Shown here piece after piece: positions 14,189 through 28,800 of a DNA stretch of 64,000 nt. The stretch's first letter is position 1, and every line of letters begins with the position of its first letter. Location: assembly GCA_947179485.1 (NCBI GenBank), contig OX359247.1, positions 31,348,801 to 31,412,800 on the forward strand, written 5' to 3'. The translations under genes were made by a program, and so were the position numbers. The notes under the pieces are model-generated. The model was not told the origin of the DNA. It ran no database searches and worked only from the letters and a program-made list of their open reading frames with translations. The DNA is from Allacma fusca. Lineage: Eukaryota; Arthropoda; Collembola; Symphypleona; Sminthuridae.

Positions 14189-15689
14189 CGCCATAAACAC
14201 ATGAGTACATATCCTCAACTCCCATTTGAATACTCAGCTATTTTTTCCAAAGGGAAACACAAAACAGAAACTATTTTCGTACCCAGATATACTTTGTGTC
14301 TATCCTCGACCTCCCTCTCATAATAGTTTTCTTATGAATCCTCACGCACCTCTCATAATCCAACAGAACACATTACGTGTCTGGGAAACTAATACATTTT
14401 GTATTAACAACTCCCGCTACTTTTCCCACAACTTGTCGTATATTCCCTCCTTGCATTATTTCCCATGGAAAGATCCTCCCGGCCCCAAACAAACTAGTTA
14501 GGAGGAAAGGCCGAGCTTTTGTATTGTATTACAAGTGCACTTTCGTAACCTATGGAAGCTCCACTTTATGCAGGGGCATGCGGGAGACGGAGTAAAGAGC
14601 TGACTTTTTCTGATTCTAATGACACAATTAGCCACAAGGTAATGGTTAAGGGTAAATAGTGGAGGAGTCAATGGTTATGCTTCCTACTCCCGAATGACTC
14701 CTTAAGACTATGGCCTCTTCACCTCCTCCCTCCTCACTTTATCACAACAACCGTACTGCAAGGCATACACACACACACAGACACAGACACGACAAAGCAT
14801 TTCCCCAACCCCGCTACTTATTTTTCCCATACAAAACCCTTCCAGGAAGATAACAAAAAAGAGGAATCCTACCTACACTTAATAGGGAAGCCTGAAAAAG
14901 AAAAAAAATATATATGAAAGGGAAAGGTACTTGCAAAAAGGAGAAATAAGGGAAAATAGACAGGAGCCTGGAAAAATGGGGAAAACAAGGTGGAATGACT
15001 CTGTATGAAAAAGGAGGGAGAAAATGGAGTAAAAAGTTTAGTTGACCTCCTGGAGCTCCTTCGCTTGGAGAGAGTTTGGCGGGAATGAGTCAAGTAAGGC
15101 CATTTCCCATGTCGTCTCTATGATTATGACGGAAGGGAGGAATAGGGAAGAAGTGAGAGGGAGAAAAACGATAGGGAGAGAGAGAGAGAGGGAAGCGAGA
15201 AATAGAGAGAAAAAATATATATGAGGAGGAAAAGTGTACGAGAAAAAGGCATGAAAAAGAAAGGTTGGACCACTTAGCCATCTCACACTCCCGCTCCTCA
15301 ATGAGATTCATAAAGTTTAACTTTCTCGCATTATATTCCTCTCTAATGTGGTCATCCCTGGGAAGGATAAAGTTGCCATTGAAAATTAAGAGGCTACGCT
15401 TCTTTTCCTTTGTCTCTCTTTCCTTCCTTTTTTCTCTCCTCAGTTTTTCCCTTTCCTTTTCCCTCCTTTCCTTAAAACAAAATTAGGAGGAGGGAAGGAG
15501 CACCAAATTCTGGTTTTCAAGGGAAAGAGAGAGAGAGACAGAGAAAAAAAAGCAACTCACGATTAGCCCGAGAAAATTGCATCGTAATGTAACTAACCTT
15601 TTAGTCTAATCACCTTCCACTTGCGAGTTACTCAAATGGAGTCCATGAAAATCCTAGAGAATCCCATCTAAATAATCTCCATTTTTTCT

Positions 15690-15691
<2 letters not shown>

Positions 15692-15720
<29 letters not shown>
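15692..15720. repeat. (CT)14 microsatellite
   Basis: Uninterrupted CT repeat, extended by a further CTCTC. Confidence 0.95.
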
Positions 15721-15724
<4 letters not shown>

Positions 15725-17572
15725 CATTCCTCCCATCCATTACAATTGTCTCAAAGTGGCTGAGCAATGGGCTCCTCTTGCTCTCCTCCAATTCCTATCG
15801 CTACTATTCAAATAGTTTTCTCCGGGAGAAAAACATATTGGAGGGAATATTGTGGGATTGTGTATTCCCAGTATTTTTTTATCTTCACCCGAGCGTCTAC
15901 ATAAGATAATAGGAAATAACCCGGCTAGACATACACACACAGAAACATAGAGTCACCCTTTGGCTGACGGAAAGAGATGCTTGTTAGGTTTTGGATTTTT
16001 TCCAAGAAAATACACAGCAAAGCCATTCAAGTGCTTACATTATACAGACCAGGGATATGGAGAGGGGATAATAAAAATGTGATGTTATTCTTTTGGCAAT
16101 GATATAAGCTCCCTGTCTGAATTATCGTAAGTAGAAAATGGCAAATTTACGGGTAAACCTACTATTCCATTGTTTCTATCAAGTGCAGTTCACTCAAATT
16201 ATATCCTCATGTGGCGAATTCCCTTCCTTCCCACTAAACTTCTAATGCCCTTTCTCTTTAGGACACACGTGCGTGAAAATACACACATGTACATAACTAA
16301 GCACTCCGAGACATACGTAGGAACATACGTAACACCATACGTCCAAACTCCACTAAAAGGAGTATTACTACTACCCTAGTTACTCCCATGCTCCGTGCAT
16401 GTACACACATACATCATCCCATATAGCTTAGACGCTAGTGACAACAATGCTTTCACTTTCTGCGTAAGTGTTACTATTCCCATAGAAGCCACCACGTCCC
16501 TCGTTCACGTATGTGCAACATACAGCTCTATTGTAAAAGAATCGTTTCTGGATTCACGTCGGCATTTTTTCTCACATGTACATATATGTGATAAATTTGT
16601 ACATACGATTCTGTGTGTGTGTGTGTGTGCATAGGAAGGGGAATCCTGTAGGGTAAGATTTTCCCAGTTATTATTATAGCGGAGAAAAACCAATGGAGAA
16701 AGCTGCGGGGTCCTATATGGAGAAAGTTGGAAAAACACATGGGAGATTGGGGAGAGTGCAGAAAGCTACGGAGGGAAAGCAATGGAGAAAGCCAAGAGTG
16801 AATTAAATGGAGAAAATAGTGGAGCACGTTACAAGGGGGAAATAGTGTGTATCGTGGCATGTGTATGCATTTACTAGCGACCTAATCCCTCCATGATGAC
16901 TATAGAAAGCTACAGTAGGAGGGATAGTATGGATGTGAGGAATAAATGATGGCTCAAGCTCCCAGTGAGTTTTTTGGTAAAGCAGAAGGGTTATGAGGAT
17001 AAGATAAGGGCTGGAGTATAGAAGGAGTATATGAAATGTGTATAAAGGAGCGGTGGTTACAGGGATGCTGGGAAGATACACGGAGAGAAAATTTCTCTCT
17101 CAGGTTCAGCTCAGCAAGCCGTACATGGGGAGGTGGTTCCGTGCAGCCGGTATTCCGTTCGGTTGACGGAGTGTCTGAAGTATGAGTATTATTACGATGG
17201 CGAGACGCTTATGGAGATCCATCCGCTGATGCCTCCACCATGTTGACTTTGTGGTGGTGGTAGTAAAAGGGAAACGCGAGGAGAGAGGAGATGGTCGTGC
17301 CATCATAAAGAATTCTTTTTGTCACATTTCTCTCGCACCATTTCAACTTGGGGAAAATTTTCGACAAAACTACCAACTACCTCCTCTCCTCTCCTCCTCC
17401 TCTTTTTCTTCCAGAAAATATCAACATTTCATGGAAATTATACACTGTTATAGTTGCCAATACGTGACCCTCTACCGCCCCACACACAGCCGAGTCAATA
17501 TGTAGCCCAGTCATGAGCAACACGTCCAATGCTACAACAAGCACAAATAAATAGAATGCACGCTTTATAACG

Positions 17573-17604
17573 CACATCATCATCATCATCAGCATCATCA
17601 TCAT
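17573..17604. repeat. (CAT)n trinucleotide microsatellite
   Basis: CAT repeated with one CAG interruption. In one frame it reads poly-His, but no start codon or splice context supports translation. Confidence 0.9.
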
Positions 17605-20600
17605 CCACAGCCAGAGCTCCGAAGCTTCCCAGCAAAAAGGGAAGGGGAAGTAGAGAAAAGTCTTTCCCCCAAAATACACACGTCCCTATGTGTGCATACA
17701 AAAAATGCTCACATACACCAAATCCTACTACGATTCAAGTACACATGAGTACTCATGTATCTATGGGGTATCCTTATGTACATACTGGATGGTCCATATC
17801 AATGCGTGTACATACTTTCACATACATATTTGAAAAGTGCACGTACAACCATATGCATTCTCACTAAGAATGGAAAAATAGATAAGAGAAAGTTACACTT
17901 TTGTACGAATGCCCAAAGATACATACGTACATGCATGTATAGGACCCGAATAATAATTCTTACAGTCCGAACCCCCGTGCGTGCATAAAGGTAAATAGAG
18001 AGTCGGGGTGGGTACATATTTATATAATTATTCTCTGTAGGGAGGCACATACCAGGCAGGATGAATACGAACAGTGCCTTACTCTCAGGCGGTGCAAGGG
18101 CTCATACATGTATGTACGTGTGTATGTATGTCCGTAAATGTATGTTCTTGTATAATGGAACTAAACGGAACACTTCGCCCATCGAATAATTCCTCCTCCT
18201 TTCCTTTCCTGCATGTGGATTCATACAAAGCTTTGCTTTTCCTAGCGAAAGCAAATTGTCCGAAAATGACAAGAGATTCTTCTTCTTCTCCTCCTCCTCT
18301 ACAAGCTTCCTTTTCCTCCCGTTTCCTCCAATAAATACTGAGTATAAAGCGGAATATAGCTTTTATTCATCTCTCACACCACTTTTTTCATTCATTCCTC
18401 CTCCCAGAGTTGTTGTATTCCCCTGACTTTGCAACTTGTCTCTGGAGGAATATTTCACCACTTTCCCCTCCTCAATTCTTATACGTACCTTGCTTTCTCC
18501 TGGAGAAAGTCAAATCTACCTTTGCCCCGAATTCATGTCCTGGTTTTTGTAAGAAATATATACTTCTTTTTTTTACAAAAAAAAAATTGAACAGCGTTTA
18601 CCTTTCTCTGAAGAAAGTCTTGTGTCAGGTTCCCCCAGATATTTAAATGCGTCGCCGTCCCTATCTTTCCCAAGTGAAGGGAGTACTTTCTCTGGGAGCG
18701 AGTCGGAGCAAGAGTATAAAAAATGTAAATATGACATGTCAGGCGACAAGATAATGGTATACAAGGCGGACATTAAGGGGAAAACATGAGGAGTAAAGGA
18801 GGTTTTTGGGAAATATTTGTTGGGAGCAGTTGTTGGGATTTTGTAGGTCGTGAGGCGGCAATAAAGATGGTCCTGATAGTAATTAGATGTTTAATATATT
18901 GGTGAGTGAATTATTTAAATGTTTGGTCATGATTCATATTTATGATTATTAGGAGTAGTCATGCATTGAGAGGGAGCATTAGGAGCTCGTAATTCCGGGG
19001 CCGTCTGGTGCATTTCCACACATACAGTCCCTTCCTCCTCCTCCCCGTCCTGTGAGGAGAGAATGAGCGAGCCGAGAGAGAGAGAGAGAGGAAAAAGGAG
19101 AGGCAGAAGAAGAAGCAAAGGGCAATGTGTTTCTCCTGGATGGCATTTTTGGATGATTGCATTGGATGGGAGATGAAATTTATTGCTGCATATGAATTTA
19201 GCCCGCAAAAGGCCATAAGGCTACTCTGGAGGATGTGAAAAGTGGCAAGAGAGAATGGCCCATAATTTTCTTCCCGCTCTCTTTTTTTCACTCTCCATTT
19301 CATTTGGAAATCAATTTAGTTTCACTGCATTTACCCCGTACACAACCATACGCCCTGCCTGCTCCTGTCTTTACATTTATATTTAAAGGTGACTTAACTG
19401 TCGTCAGGGATAACATACCCATTTCTCATGATTCCCGCCCGCATTTCTCATCCAGTCATCTCTTCCATGGCACAACACCATCTTCTCCCTTACTACTCTC
19501 GTCCTAACTGTCTCCCAAAGAGGAGCCTGTCTCCGGAGTTCCAGCATCTCACACTCCTCTGAGTACCAGCTTTAGAGGCTCTTTACTCCTCACTATATAA
19601 CCTCCTTGCTTCCTCTCCACCTACACATTAAGTTTTTCTCTACAAACTGTCACCACTCGTCCTCCAACTCATTTCCTTTGTTTTAGCCCATGCTTACTCC
19701 CATCCAACTTTGTCCTCCACTTTTATCTCCCATTCCCTCCACAAATGCCTTCTCTTCCTCTTCCAGCCTTTCCCTTGTACATTTCCACTGTTTCACTTCT
19801 TTTTTTTAACATTCTCTAACTCCCGCCACACTCTTTATTCCATAATGGAGAGTACCCCACTGTATCCCATAAGGAACCCTTTACCCCCCAAAAAAATGTA
19901 CTCCTACTTTCCCCACAGAGAGTCGCATGGGCGAAAAATGAAAACAACTGATAAACACAATCGCTCGTCGTCCATCCTCCATAATTCATACCATTTCCAA
20001 TTCGAATCCAATGCCAGCTTTTGTTTACTCGCCCAGCTCCGTCCATCAGTCTTGTTTTGACTGAGTGGACAAAATTAAAGGAAAACAAACGGAGAAAATG
20101 GTATGCTCCTATATACGAATGTGTCTGTGTACGGCATGTGTCGGGGGAAAAAAATAATGGAATAGGAAATCAACTCATGGAAGTGTAATATTGGCCTGTG
20201 AAATTCTTCATACTCTCTTATTCACTCTCTCTCTCTCTCTCTCTCCCTCACTCTTTCCGCCAGCCCTCTCTTTTTACTTGCTCGCCTTTTCCTCATTCCT
20301 TGGAATTTAATAACATTCATTTTCCCCATGCACAAACACATGTCCTAAGCAAACGTTGAGAGGCGAAGAGCACACATTCGCCCAACACGCTTATTAGCTA
20401 CATAAGTGGCTGTTGGTTTAGCTATCCCGAGCATGCTTAGAGTCGGATACTACAATATAAATAGAAACTGAAACACATACAAGGGAATAAACACAAATTC
20501 ATACACACCATTTCATACATGGACGTATGTAAGTACTGTATGCACGTCCCTGTGCATAAGACATCCGAGCTTAGGACGACTAGTACTAGAAGAACTCCCT

Positions 20601-20925
20601 ACAAGTCTTGTGTTGACTCAAGGTGCTCACGTAAACACGAGCTGGCAGGGTCCGTGTGCGGGAGACACGATAGGAGTATAGGCCTGTCCTGCTGGAAGTC
20701 CTCCTTGTAACCCAACAGCAAGGCCAAAGAGAGGAAAGTTAAGCAGGAGTTGAAGGCATGCAGCTGAATAATTTATGTTGTCATCCGAGATTATGAGTGA
20801 AATAAGAGCTTGTAAGATTTATCAAGATGGAGAGGGACTGACACGCGAGCAGGCCAAAAGCTCCAACCTTTCCAGGACAATCTTTACCGTACTTTTAATC
20901 TAGACTTGGGTAAATACTCACTTAC

Positions 20926-21076
20926 CTTTCCCTCCCACATATTATAATAGTAGAAGCAGAGAGTCAGATGTATGCACACTGCTCCCACTTCCCCAGGTCC
21001 TTTACCTACTCCCATTACACTTAACGTAATATCCTTGATAGGCTCTCCCGCAATGACAGCGACCAAGAGGGAATTT
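20926..21076 (-). CDS. Candidate exon, 151 nt
   Basis: On the minus strand a strong donor, GGGAAAG|GTAAGTGAG, ends an open segment of 50 codons. A possible acceptor is TTAATTTTCCTCGAG, with an imperfect pyrimidine tract. The frame ends in phase 0 at the donor. The peptide reads LVAVIAGEPIKDITLSVMGV at its start and is followed by GKGPGEVGAV. No family recognised. The donor is convincing, the acceptor is not, and no partner exon is identified. Confidence 0.25.
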
Positions 21077-22790
21077 CTCGAGGAAAATTAACAATATTGT
21101 TTGTTATTCTTTAATGCACTTCCAGCAACCGCCCAATCCCCACACATTCCCATACGATGGATATGAGATAAGAAACCGATAATGCGGAGCAATAATCCAA
21201 AGAAAATAGGATTAGTGACGATAGCCCGTAATTTATTGACATGTAATTATACCCCAGCATAGGGAATCATCTGTGTGCTTTCTATTTTTCCTTAATGGGC
21301 AGGAAAACATTGGAGTCGTTTTCTCCCGGGGAAAATTTAAGATAAATTTTTTCCTGTCGCACAGTGCCCCGCACACATTTCCATAGGTTCCGCATGTTCC
21401 GTCGTGGAGTCCCATTACAGAGATAAGATGTTGTGTGAAGGGTGGGGAGCGTGGAGAATGAGATGGCATATGCTTAGAGATTGTGAGAATGTACATACAG
21501 TATGTATGGACGGAACTTTATACAATCATATCATAAACTCTGGTCCAGGCCCGACATGAAACTGCCATGCAAAAGAATTACGGTAATATTTCCCCTCATT
21601 TTCTTTATTTTTACCAGGAGAATTTTTCCCGATCCTACAGCATTGAGAGGTTTCACTTTCCTGTGTTACTGCAGTGTAGTGCAAGAGTAATTTTCGGATA
21701 TAGGGCTTGTAGGCGCCGGTACTATGTGATTGTAGGAGGGAAAGGTATGGGATTTTTTGTATGCATTTACATGGGCAGGGATAGGGAACGGCATGGCCTA
21801 GGAGTTTCCAAATGTGTATTGTAGCGGTCCACATGCGAGGAAAAGGGTGGGTAACTTTCCGTTGTGAAATGGAGTACCGTCATTTACTTTGATATAAGAT
21901 GCCAAACAGGAAACGATAATGGTGCGAACGTCCATCCAAATGAAATAAAAATCACCCATAAATAACAATTAAACTTCAACAATCCTTTCGTCCTTCAGTG
22001 CTCGAAAATCTCTTGGTTTCGTGATCCCCTATATATGTCCATAAGGCTGCAGGATCTGTATAAATTGAATCACCATACAGGCATAGGATGGGCTCTTTTG
22101 GGTCCGCTATGACCCCAGTAGTCCCATATTCTACATATGACTGTGGATGCATACGGATCTCTTTGCGTACATAAAAAAGCACACACGCTACACACACACA
22201 CACACACAGCTCCATGTGCTACATTTGGAGTCATCTTGAAGCCAGAGTTTAGGAAACATTCGTACAAGCAAACATCAACTGCAAACATGCAATTTCCTCC
22301 AAATTATTATTATTAATATGATTATTTCCATATGGACTAACTGGTACTCTGGGGCTGGGTCCGACGTAATAATATTCTTTGTGTGCTTCCATGGGCTTCC
22401 TTCTCCTCAAATTAAGGATCCCTTCGATGGCAATTATGAGCTTATCAGATATTCGAAACACGTTTTATTCGCACTGTATGTCATACGCTCATTGGTTTTA
22501 CAAGTTCGACAGGGCTGGGAGTAGGGAATTTAGTTTTTTTTCGGGATAAGGCCCCTCCTTTCACTTGTTTGGGAATGGTTTTAATTCCCCTCAATACGCA
22601 ACCCATACCTTGTATTAATTCATACAGTAAAAGTTTCTTTTTGGGAGAATTTGGGTAAAGTGATTTACGCCTTGGCTTTCGGCTGATTTCAAAAGATGTG
22701 TTATAATGCAGTACTTGCTCTCAATCGTTTTAGTTTATCTCATTTAATTTAGTTCCTGGCATTTAATTTTTTGTTCATGCTCTCATCTGC

Positions 22791-22858
22791 TTTCACTTGA
22801 TTTCACTTGCATTCTACTGCATTCACTTGCTTTCACTTGCTTTCACTACTTTCACTTA
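22791..22858. repeat. 10-bp tandem repeat, unit TTTCACTTGC
   Basis: About seven units in strict 10-base register: TTTCACTTGA, TTTCACTTGC, ATTCTACTGC, ATTCACTTGC, TTTCACTTGC, TTTCACTACT, TTCACTTACG. A diverged unit (TCTCATCTGC) precedes at 22781, and an isolated TTTCACTTGC lies near 23096. The array is degenerate and in AT-rich surroundings. No coding signal. Confidence 0.8.
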
Positions 22859-25800
22859 CGTTAATTTGCCTCTGATTTACTTCAACTTTTATCTAATTGA
22901 ATGTTTAAGCGTTCTTTTATTTTCATTCGATTTAACCTGCATGCCTATGAAGTTTGGTCATAACGTAATTCAACTTACCCGTAACATTTTTCGTTTTTCG
23001 GTCATTGTCATTTTCTTGCTACTGCGGTTGTCGTAACTGGATATCATCTCTCTAAATGTTGTGTTTAAAATTATTTTCTTGTCTTCAGTCTTCAGTTTTC
23101 ACTTGCTGGTGTTTTTATTAACGTCATATTTATTCCATTACAAATGATTCCCGACTTTCTCATCATTTGAGTTAATAAAACAGCTACATTTTTACTTTAA
23201 ACTAGAGACCACTGCTCTAAGAGTTTGCTGTATTTGATTTATGCCTTCATTTGAGGACATAAATTTTCATGTGTTTTTAAACAATTTCAGTTGTAATTTG
23301 TTGCTATCTTGACGTTAGTCTTAGTGTTAAAACATATTGATATTTAAACTTATTTGGGCTTATGGCATACTTTAAAATTAGATATTTATAGCTTTGTTTA
23401 TATTTTTAAAATTAGATCGACTGAATTGATATCCACTGGCGGGTGTAAGGCTTTGTTACGGAGAAACACATTCCTATGGGAGCCTGTTATGTGTATAGCA
23501 TAAGGATGATGATTTGAATACGTACACAATTCCCAGAAATATTGCAAGTTCTACCCAATTTTGTAAATTCAAGCTCAACTGATCGAGAGGCTGCTTCAGG
23601 GGAAGGAAATATATGAAATTCCAGTACACACTTGTGAGGAAGCAATGCGTCCCTTGTACTGATGAACGAGGTTGGGCCGGGAAGAAGCGACTGGGAGAGA
23701 TAAAGGAAGATGAATATATTCTTGGAGCATAAAAAGTGTTGTTGGAGCTTCTGGTTTTATCATGTAAAAGTTTGTTGGAAGCTAATAGCAGGAAAACAAG
23801 GCGAGTCCATGAAATAATGGCTTTGTGCTCCTCTTCTTCCCTCCATTTCAAGTGAAACAGTCTCATTAGTCTTATTAATGCTTTAATTCTTTTCTCTTTT
23901 TATCTCCCACCATTACTCCTCACGTCTCCCGTGTAGTAAGCTTCTGCCGGTCGCTCAAGCAAAACCCTCTCTTTTTTTCCCTTGAAATTATTTCCCTGCC
24001 AAAATATCCCCAAATATGCGAATATCTTTATGTAATCTCTATACCATTGCTTCTCTCTCACACACACAGGGAGAGTAATTATGAGAGAGAGAGAGAGGAA
24101 GTTACAGAGTTTTTTTTCCTCTCTCTCATTTTTTCCCTGGCATGTTTTAAAAAAATTCTCTATTCTTTCCCGGACATTTTTCTCATCCCGGCCCTCTTAC
24201 TGCCTTGCCATGGGCAAGCAATGAACAAGAGAGAATTATTTGAGTATGTAAAAAAGAGAAAGTAATTTGATTAATCATGAATAAAGTTGATTAGAGGGAA
24301 AATGCAAAGATGAGGAGGAAGAGTGGAGCGGCGGAATTATTACTGCACACGTCTCTTTTTCCCATCCACAATCCCTCTCACTCCTTCCTCCCGTAAGCGA
24401 TACACATGGAGGAATTATCATTACGTCTTACGCCTCTCTCTCTCTCTCTCTTTCCCTACTATTACCCTCATATTAGTTTATCACCGCGTGTGCTTTCCCC
24501 TATCCATTTCTCCTATACTTTCTCCTATAATTTCTCCTACATTTATTGGGTAAGCCTCTCTCTCTCCTGTAGGCTTGGCTCCTATGACATTCTCCTTGCA
24601 TTTCTCCGCTATGTGCTCCAACAAGGCTCTGTGAAGGAGAAAGGATTTGATGCTTTCCCTTTCAGCCGGTTTGCATGAGCGTGTACACATTTAATATATA
24701 TGGCTACATGTGCAAAACGGAATGAGAGCATGTAACTAATAAGAGTTTTGCAAGTTTGTAACGGCTGCATTTGTCTCTGGAATCCCGCGAGAATTCCGGG
24801 CCCGCAATGGTTCCTTCTATTTCCATGAATTTTGGGAGTAAATGCAGGAGATGCGAGTGACAGATAGGGAGAGCGGTATGCGTGGATGCCGACCAAATTT
24901 CTTAACGTTATGAGGAATAGTAGGGCCAGAATCCTGTTTCTCATTCTACCATGAGTTCCTCCCTCACTGGACCATCTCCTATATAAGGGAATTTGTATAA
25001 ATACGAGAAAGAGTGAGAGAGAGAGAAGAGTTTACTTCGTATTATCTCTTTTAAAGGAAATGTAGGGAAAACTTGTTCCCTGCTTCCCTTCAGGCCTGGA
25101 GCTATTAAAAACTACAAGTTGCTATTACACTTTCTCCAACAACTTTCTAACAAATGCAGCATTATGGAAACAACCCAAGAGATGAACTTGCTTTTTATCC
25201 TGACTTTTCTCCTCACTCTTGCACAATCCTCTGACCTTATTACGCCCTGTGTACATATACGTGCATATGCAGTGTTTGCAGTCGTGAGGGAAAGTCAGGC
25301 TGGAGACCTATTTATGAGAACTACTCCTTGCCTGTCTCCATGGCTCTACTCTCACTTATTACTCCAGTCCCATCATACACACTGGGAGGGAGAGGCCAAA
25401 GCAAATATATGATGAGTGAGCAGAAAGTCCTTTGCCTAAGTACAGGGTGCTTGTTTTCCCCGAAAAATGCTGAGCATGTGTTAAAACTACTTTTTTTTCA
25501 AGAGAAAACTCCTTCCGCTTCTTTCTTTTTTTTCAGAGAATTTCCAAGTTTTTAATTTCCTTTGTATTGTTTACGTACCCAATGCAATAGTTCTTTGCAA
25601 TAGAAAACTTTCCGGATTGATAACGCTCAAAGGGAAAAAGGCAGATACGGAAATTTCATGGGAAAAGTAGTAAGCGGGAATTTAAAATGGATAAATTTGG
25701 AGGTTACAAGAAACACAAATTGAAATCAACGACAGTACGGACAAAATTAGTGGGGAATTTTAGGAGGAAAAAAAGGGAAAACTTTTTTCCCAGACAAGGG

Positions 25801-28800
25801 AAAGTAACTTCGAAGCGAGGAATTTGTGAGTACGGGAAAAAGGGGAAAGGTACGACGGGGGGATTTGGTAGGTGTATTAAAATGAGGTAGTGGGATGAGA
25901 ATTTTATTATTTTATTGGGACATTTTTCATTGTGTAAGCCGACTCTGGGCAAAACAGTGAGACACACGGAGGCAGCTCCAGTGCTGAGTCAGTCTCTTCG
26001 GAGAGACCGGAGGCCCTTGACTCGTTCCGGGTGTGAATGTAAATAAGATGTAAGACTAGATGCTGACTTGTTGAAGAGAGGGATGGAGTCAGGCCCGACC
26101 CGGGTGAAAGTGCCTTGTCTCTAATATTCCACGCGTCGTTCCCAGAGCCAAGACAGAGCCATATAATAACCGTCCGTATGTATCTATTTGTAATATCATT
26201 GGGATATGGGAAGCTGATGGGAATGAGGTTGCCAGTCCGTTTACCTGATCAAATGACTGCTCGGGGTATTAGAGTATTAAGGAAACCAGGCTCCATGTAT
26301 CAAGCCTAATGCGACACCCGCTATGATCTTCTTGACACCAATGGCCCACAAATTGCTTTCACACATTTGCCAATTCCTGACACATTAATTTCATTACGGA
26401 GACCCCACACTCTCACCACATCACCCAACTTCCCAAATTTTTACCTCCCAGCCTCCGTCTAGTCCAAATATCCCCACAATCAGCTCTCCCCACCAGCCCA
26501 AATTCAAGCGAACACTATACTCTCTGCAGTACTTGCAGCTCCCAGCATGTACAAATTTCCGAGGATTTTTCCACCTAAATTGTTCCCTGACTTTCCCCGG
26601 ATAATTTACCTACGCTTACTATATATACACATCAATTACTTGTGTTATTTATGTATATCCAACTTCAACGAATACAGGGTGCATCACATCAGTTTATATT
26701 CCTCTGACTCGTACAACATCCGCACCCACAAAATATTCAAGTCCTAAATTCAATATCAAGTCAAATTCAAAATAGCGTTTGTCTTCGTTCCTAAAGTGAA
26801 AAGTAAAATTTTACCTTACAATGTCCACCCCTTAAATCTACTGTACGTAAAACGTTAGCTAAATATAACCATTACAAAAATTTGGGAACAACATTCACGA
26901 ACAGATGTATTCCGGGCTCAAATTTTTAAAACCAGGTCAGTCCTTCATTTGGAACCGTTTAATGGGATCGAAAATGAAACGATTCACCCTCTGTTGTGCG
27001 TGTACTTTCACCTTATAATTACATACAAAATTTCCAGCCTATATTATCTAAATGCTCTCTACAGAAATGACGTCTGTCTATTTCAAGGAATTTCCCCTAT
27101 GATTGTCGGGCAGGTTCCTATAACAAATTACAACGTATGGCAGGTACAAATGAATTTCTGGGATTTAAATTATGGGGAATATTTAAATTGAGAAAATATT
27201 TTTGGGGGAAAGGAGAACCACTTGAGAAATCCAGGAAGGGAGAAAGTCGGAGGGAAAGCAATTAGTTATTTTAATTTCGCAAAATTTTCTTCCCTGCCCC
27301 AAAGCAGCGATAAGATATGAGTCCGTTCCTTTATGAAGAGGAGAAAGTTATTAGTAAAATCAGGGGAAATGTATGGCCGTTATATTTTACTCCTTTCCTT
27401 CTTCCCCACAAAGTTCCACTGTTCCGAGAGCTATGCCAGGATTCTAAAGGGAAGTGTAAGAAAGGCTCTCCTTTTTGGAACATTCTGTTTGTAATTATTT
27501 GCCGATAAAGATTCATAGTAAAAGTTTGTCCATGTGTATAAGTGAGTGAGTGTGTCTGTATGTGTGTGTGTGTGTGTGTGGGTTAATTTACGAGGTCTGC
27601 TTGATTAGTATTTTCCTGTTGGTTTGTTTTCACCCGTGCCAAAATTGTGCAGGGAGATGCATACCAAAGGAATTTGTGTTTTCACAAGGAACGTGAGTAT
27701 GAGTTTGCTCGGAGATTAGGACTAGGAGGGAGAAGGTAACAGAGGGGAAATTGCTTTGGATTTCTACCCAAAGTCGCACATACCACTTGGTGGCTGTTGG
27801 GCCTGCTGAGGACTATGAGTGAGCACATACTTCGGGAGCAGTAGCATTGTGTGTGTGTACTTGTCTCCGTAGTAAATACATGGTCGACTTTTATTCATTT
27901 TGCCAAGCCAAGCCAATAATAATAAGTGGAAAGGTTCACTAGTTACGTTCCGGGTCCCGATCTTAATCTTGATTTATGGCTTTGCGGAGGCCGGCAGGGT
28001 TTAAAAACTATGCTTCACCCGCTCAAATCCAATCTAATCCTATTGTATTCCTAACCGGCGTGGAATCAACTCAAAAATTTATTTACCCTGGCTTCTCCTC
28101 ACACACTCATCCTTTGTACACTGACTTGTGTGCACAAAGATAGTCGAGTCAACAAACAGGGACGGAGTAGTAAGTCAAAGGCAGACGTGGACGGAATCAA
28201 ACAAACCCATGCAAAATCATACCAAATCACAGGAAACCATGCCAAATCATTCCCAGCCGTAGAAAACCTGTAAACAAAACTCACTCTCTCTCTCTTTCTC
28301 TCTCTCTCTTGTCAAAAAGAAATCCCAGATATATTTCCATTAGATTCTACATCCACATAATTCAAGCAAATCAAAACACACAAAGTTTTTTCATAGAGTC
28401 TCATAGGCTCCTCTCCCTTCAAAGGGCTACACATAGTATGTACATACGTAATTATGTACATACCTAGGCATACGCATGGAACACACCCCAATAGAATTAT
28501 ACAGTCGTACATATCCAGAGATAAAACACAAGTAGGACTGCAAACCTCAAATAAACACTCAGCTCTGTGTGCAAGGAATTACACACACAAGTGTATGGAC
28601 GGAATTGGATCTAAATATCTCCATAATTTCCCTAGGTCCATGTCCCTCATTACATGGAGTGTACATACATATGTGGAGACTTTTGAGGAGTACAATTTCC
28701 ATAGACTAGTACCTTCCCTCACACTCATCTCTGGAACAGAGGACTTCAATAGTAATTCCGCCTTTTGACTTTCCCTCCCTCCCTCCCTCCCTTTGATTCC

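Larger units (their letters stand above)
10318..20925. other. Mostly non-coding stretch
   Basis: Holds CT/GA tracts (about 11390, 11733, 12480, 14144, 15692), a CAT repeat (17573), a GT tract (about 16611-16629), recurring ATGGAGAAAG words at 16690-16820, and many ACATAC/GTATGT words. No gene seen. Confidence 0.6.

Noticed and set aside
17573-17700. Possible His-rich protein segment (poly-His, then PQPELRSFPAK)
   Set aside because: A CAT microsatellite in one frame; an upstream TAA, no ATG and no acceptor.
25687-25890. Highly basic 67-codon frame resembling a small nucleic-acid-binding protein
   Set aside because: Composition simply reflects local purine-rich DNA; no promoter, leader or poly(A) signal in place.
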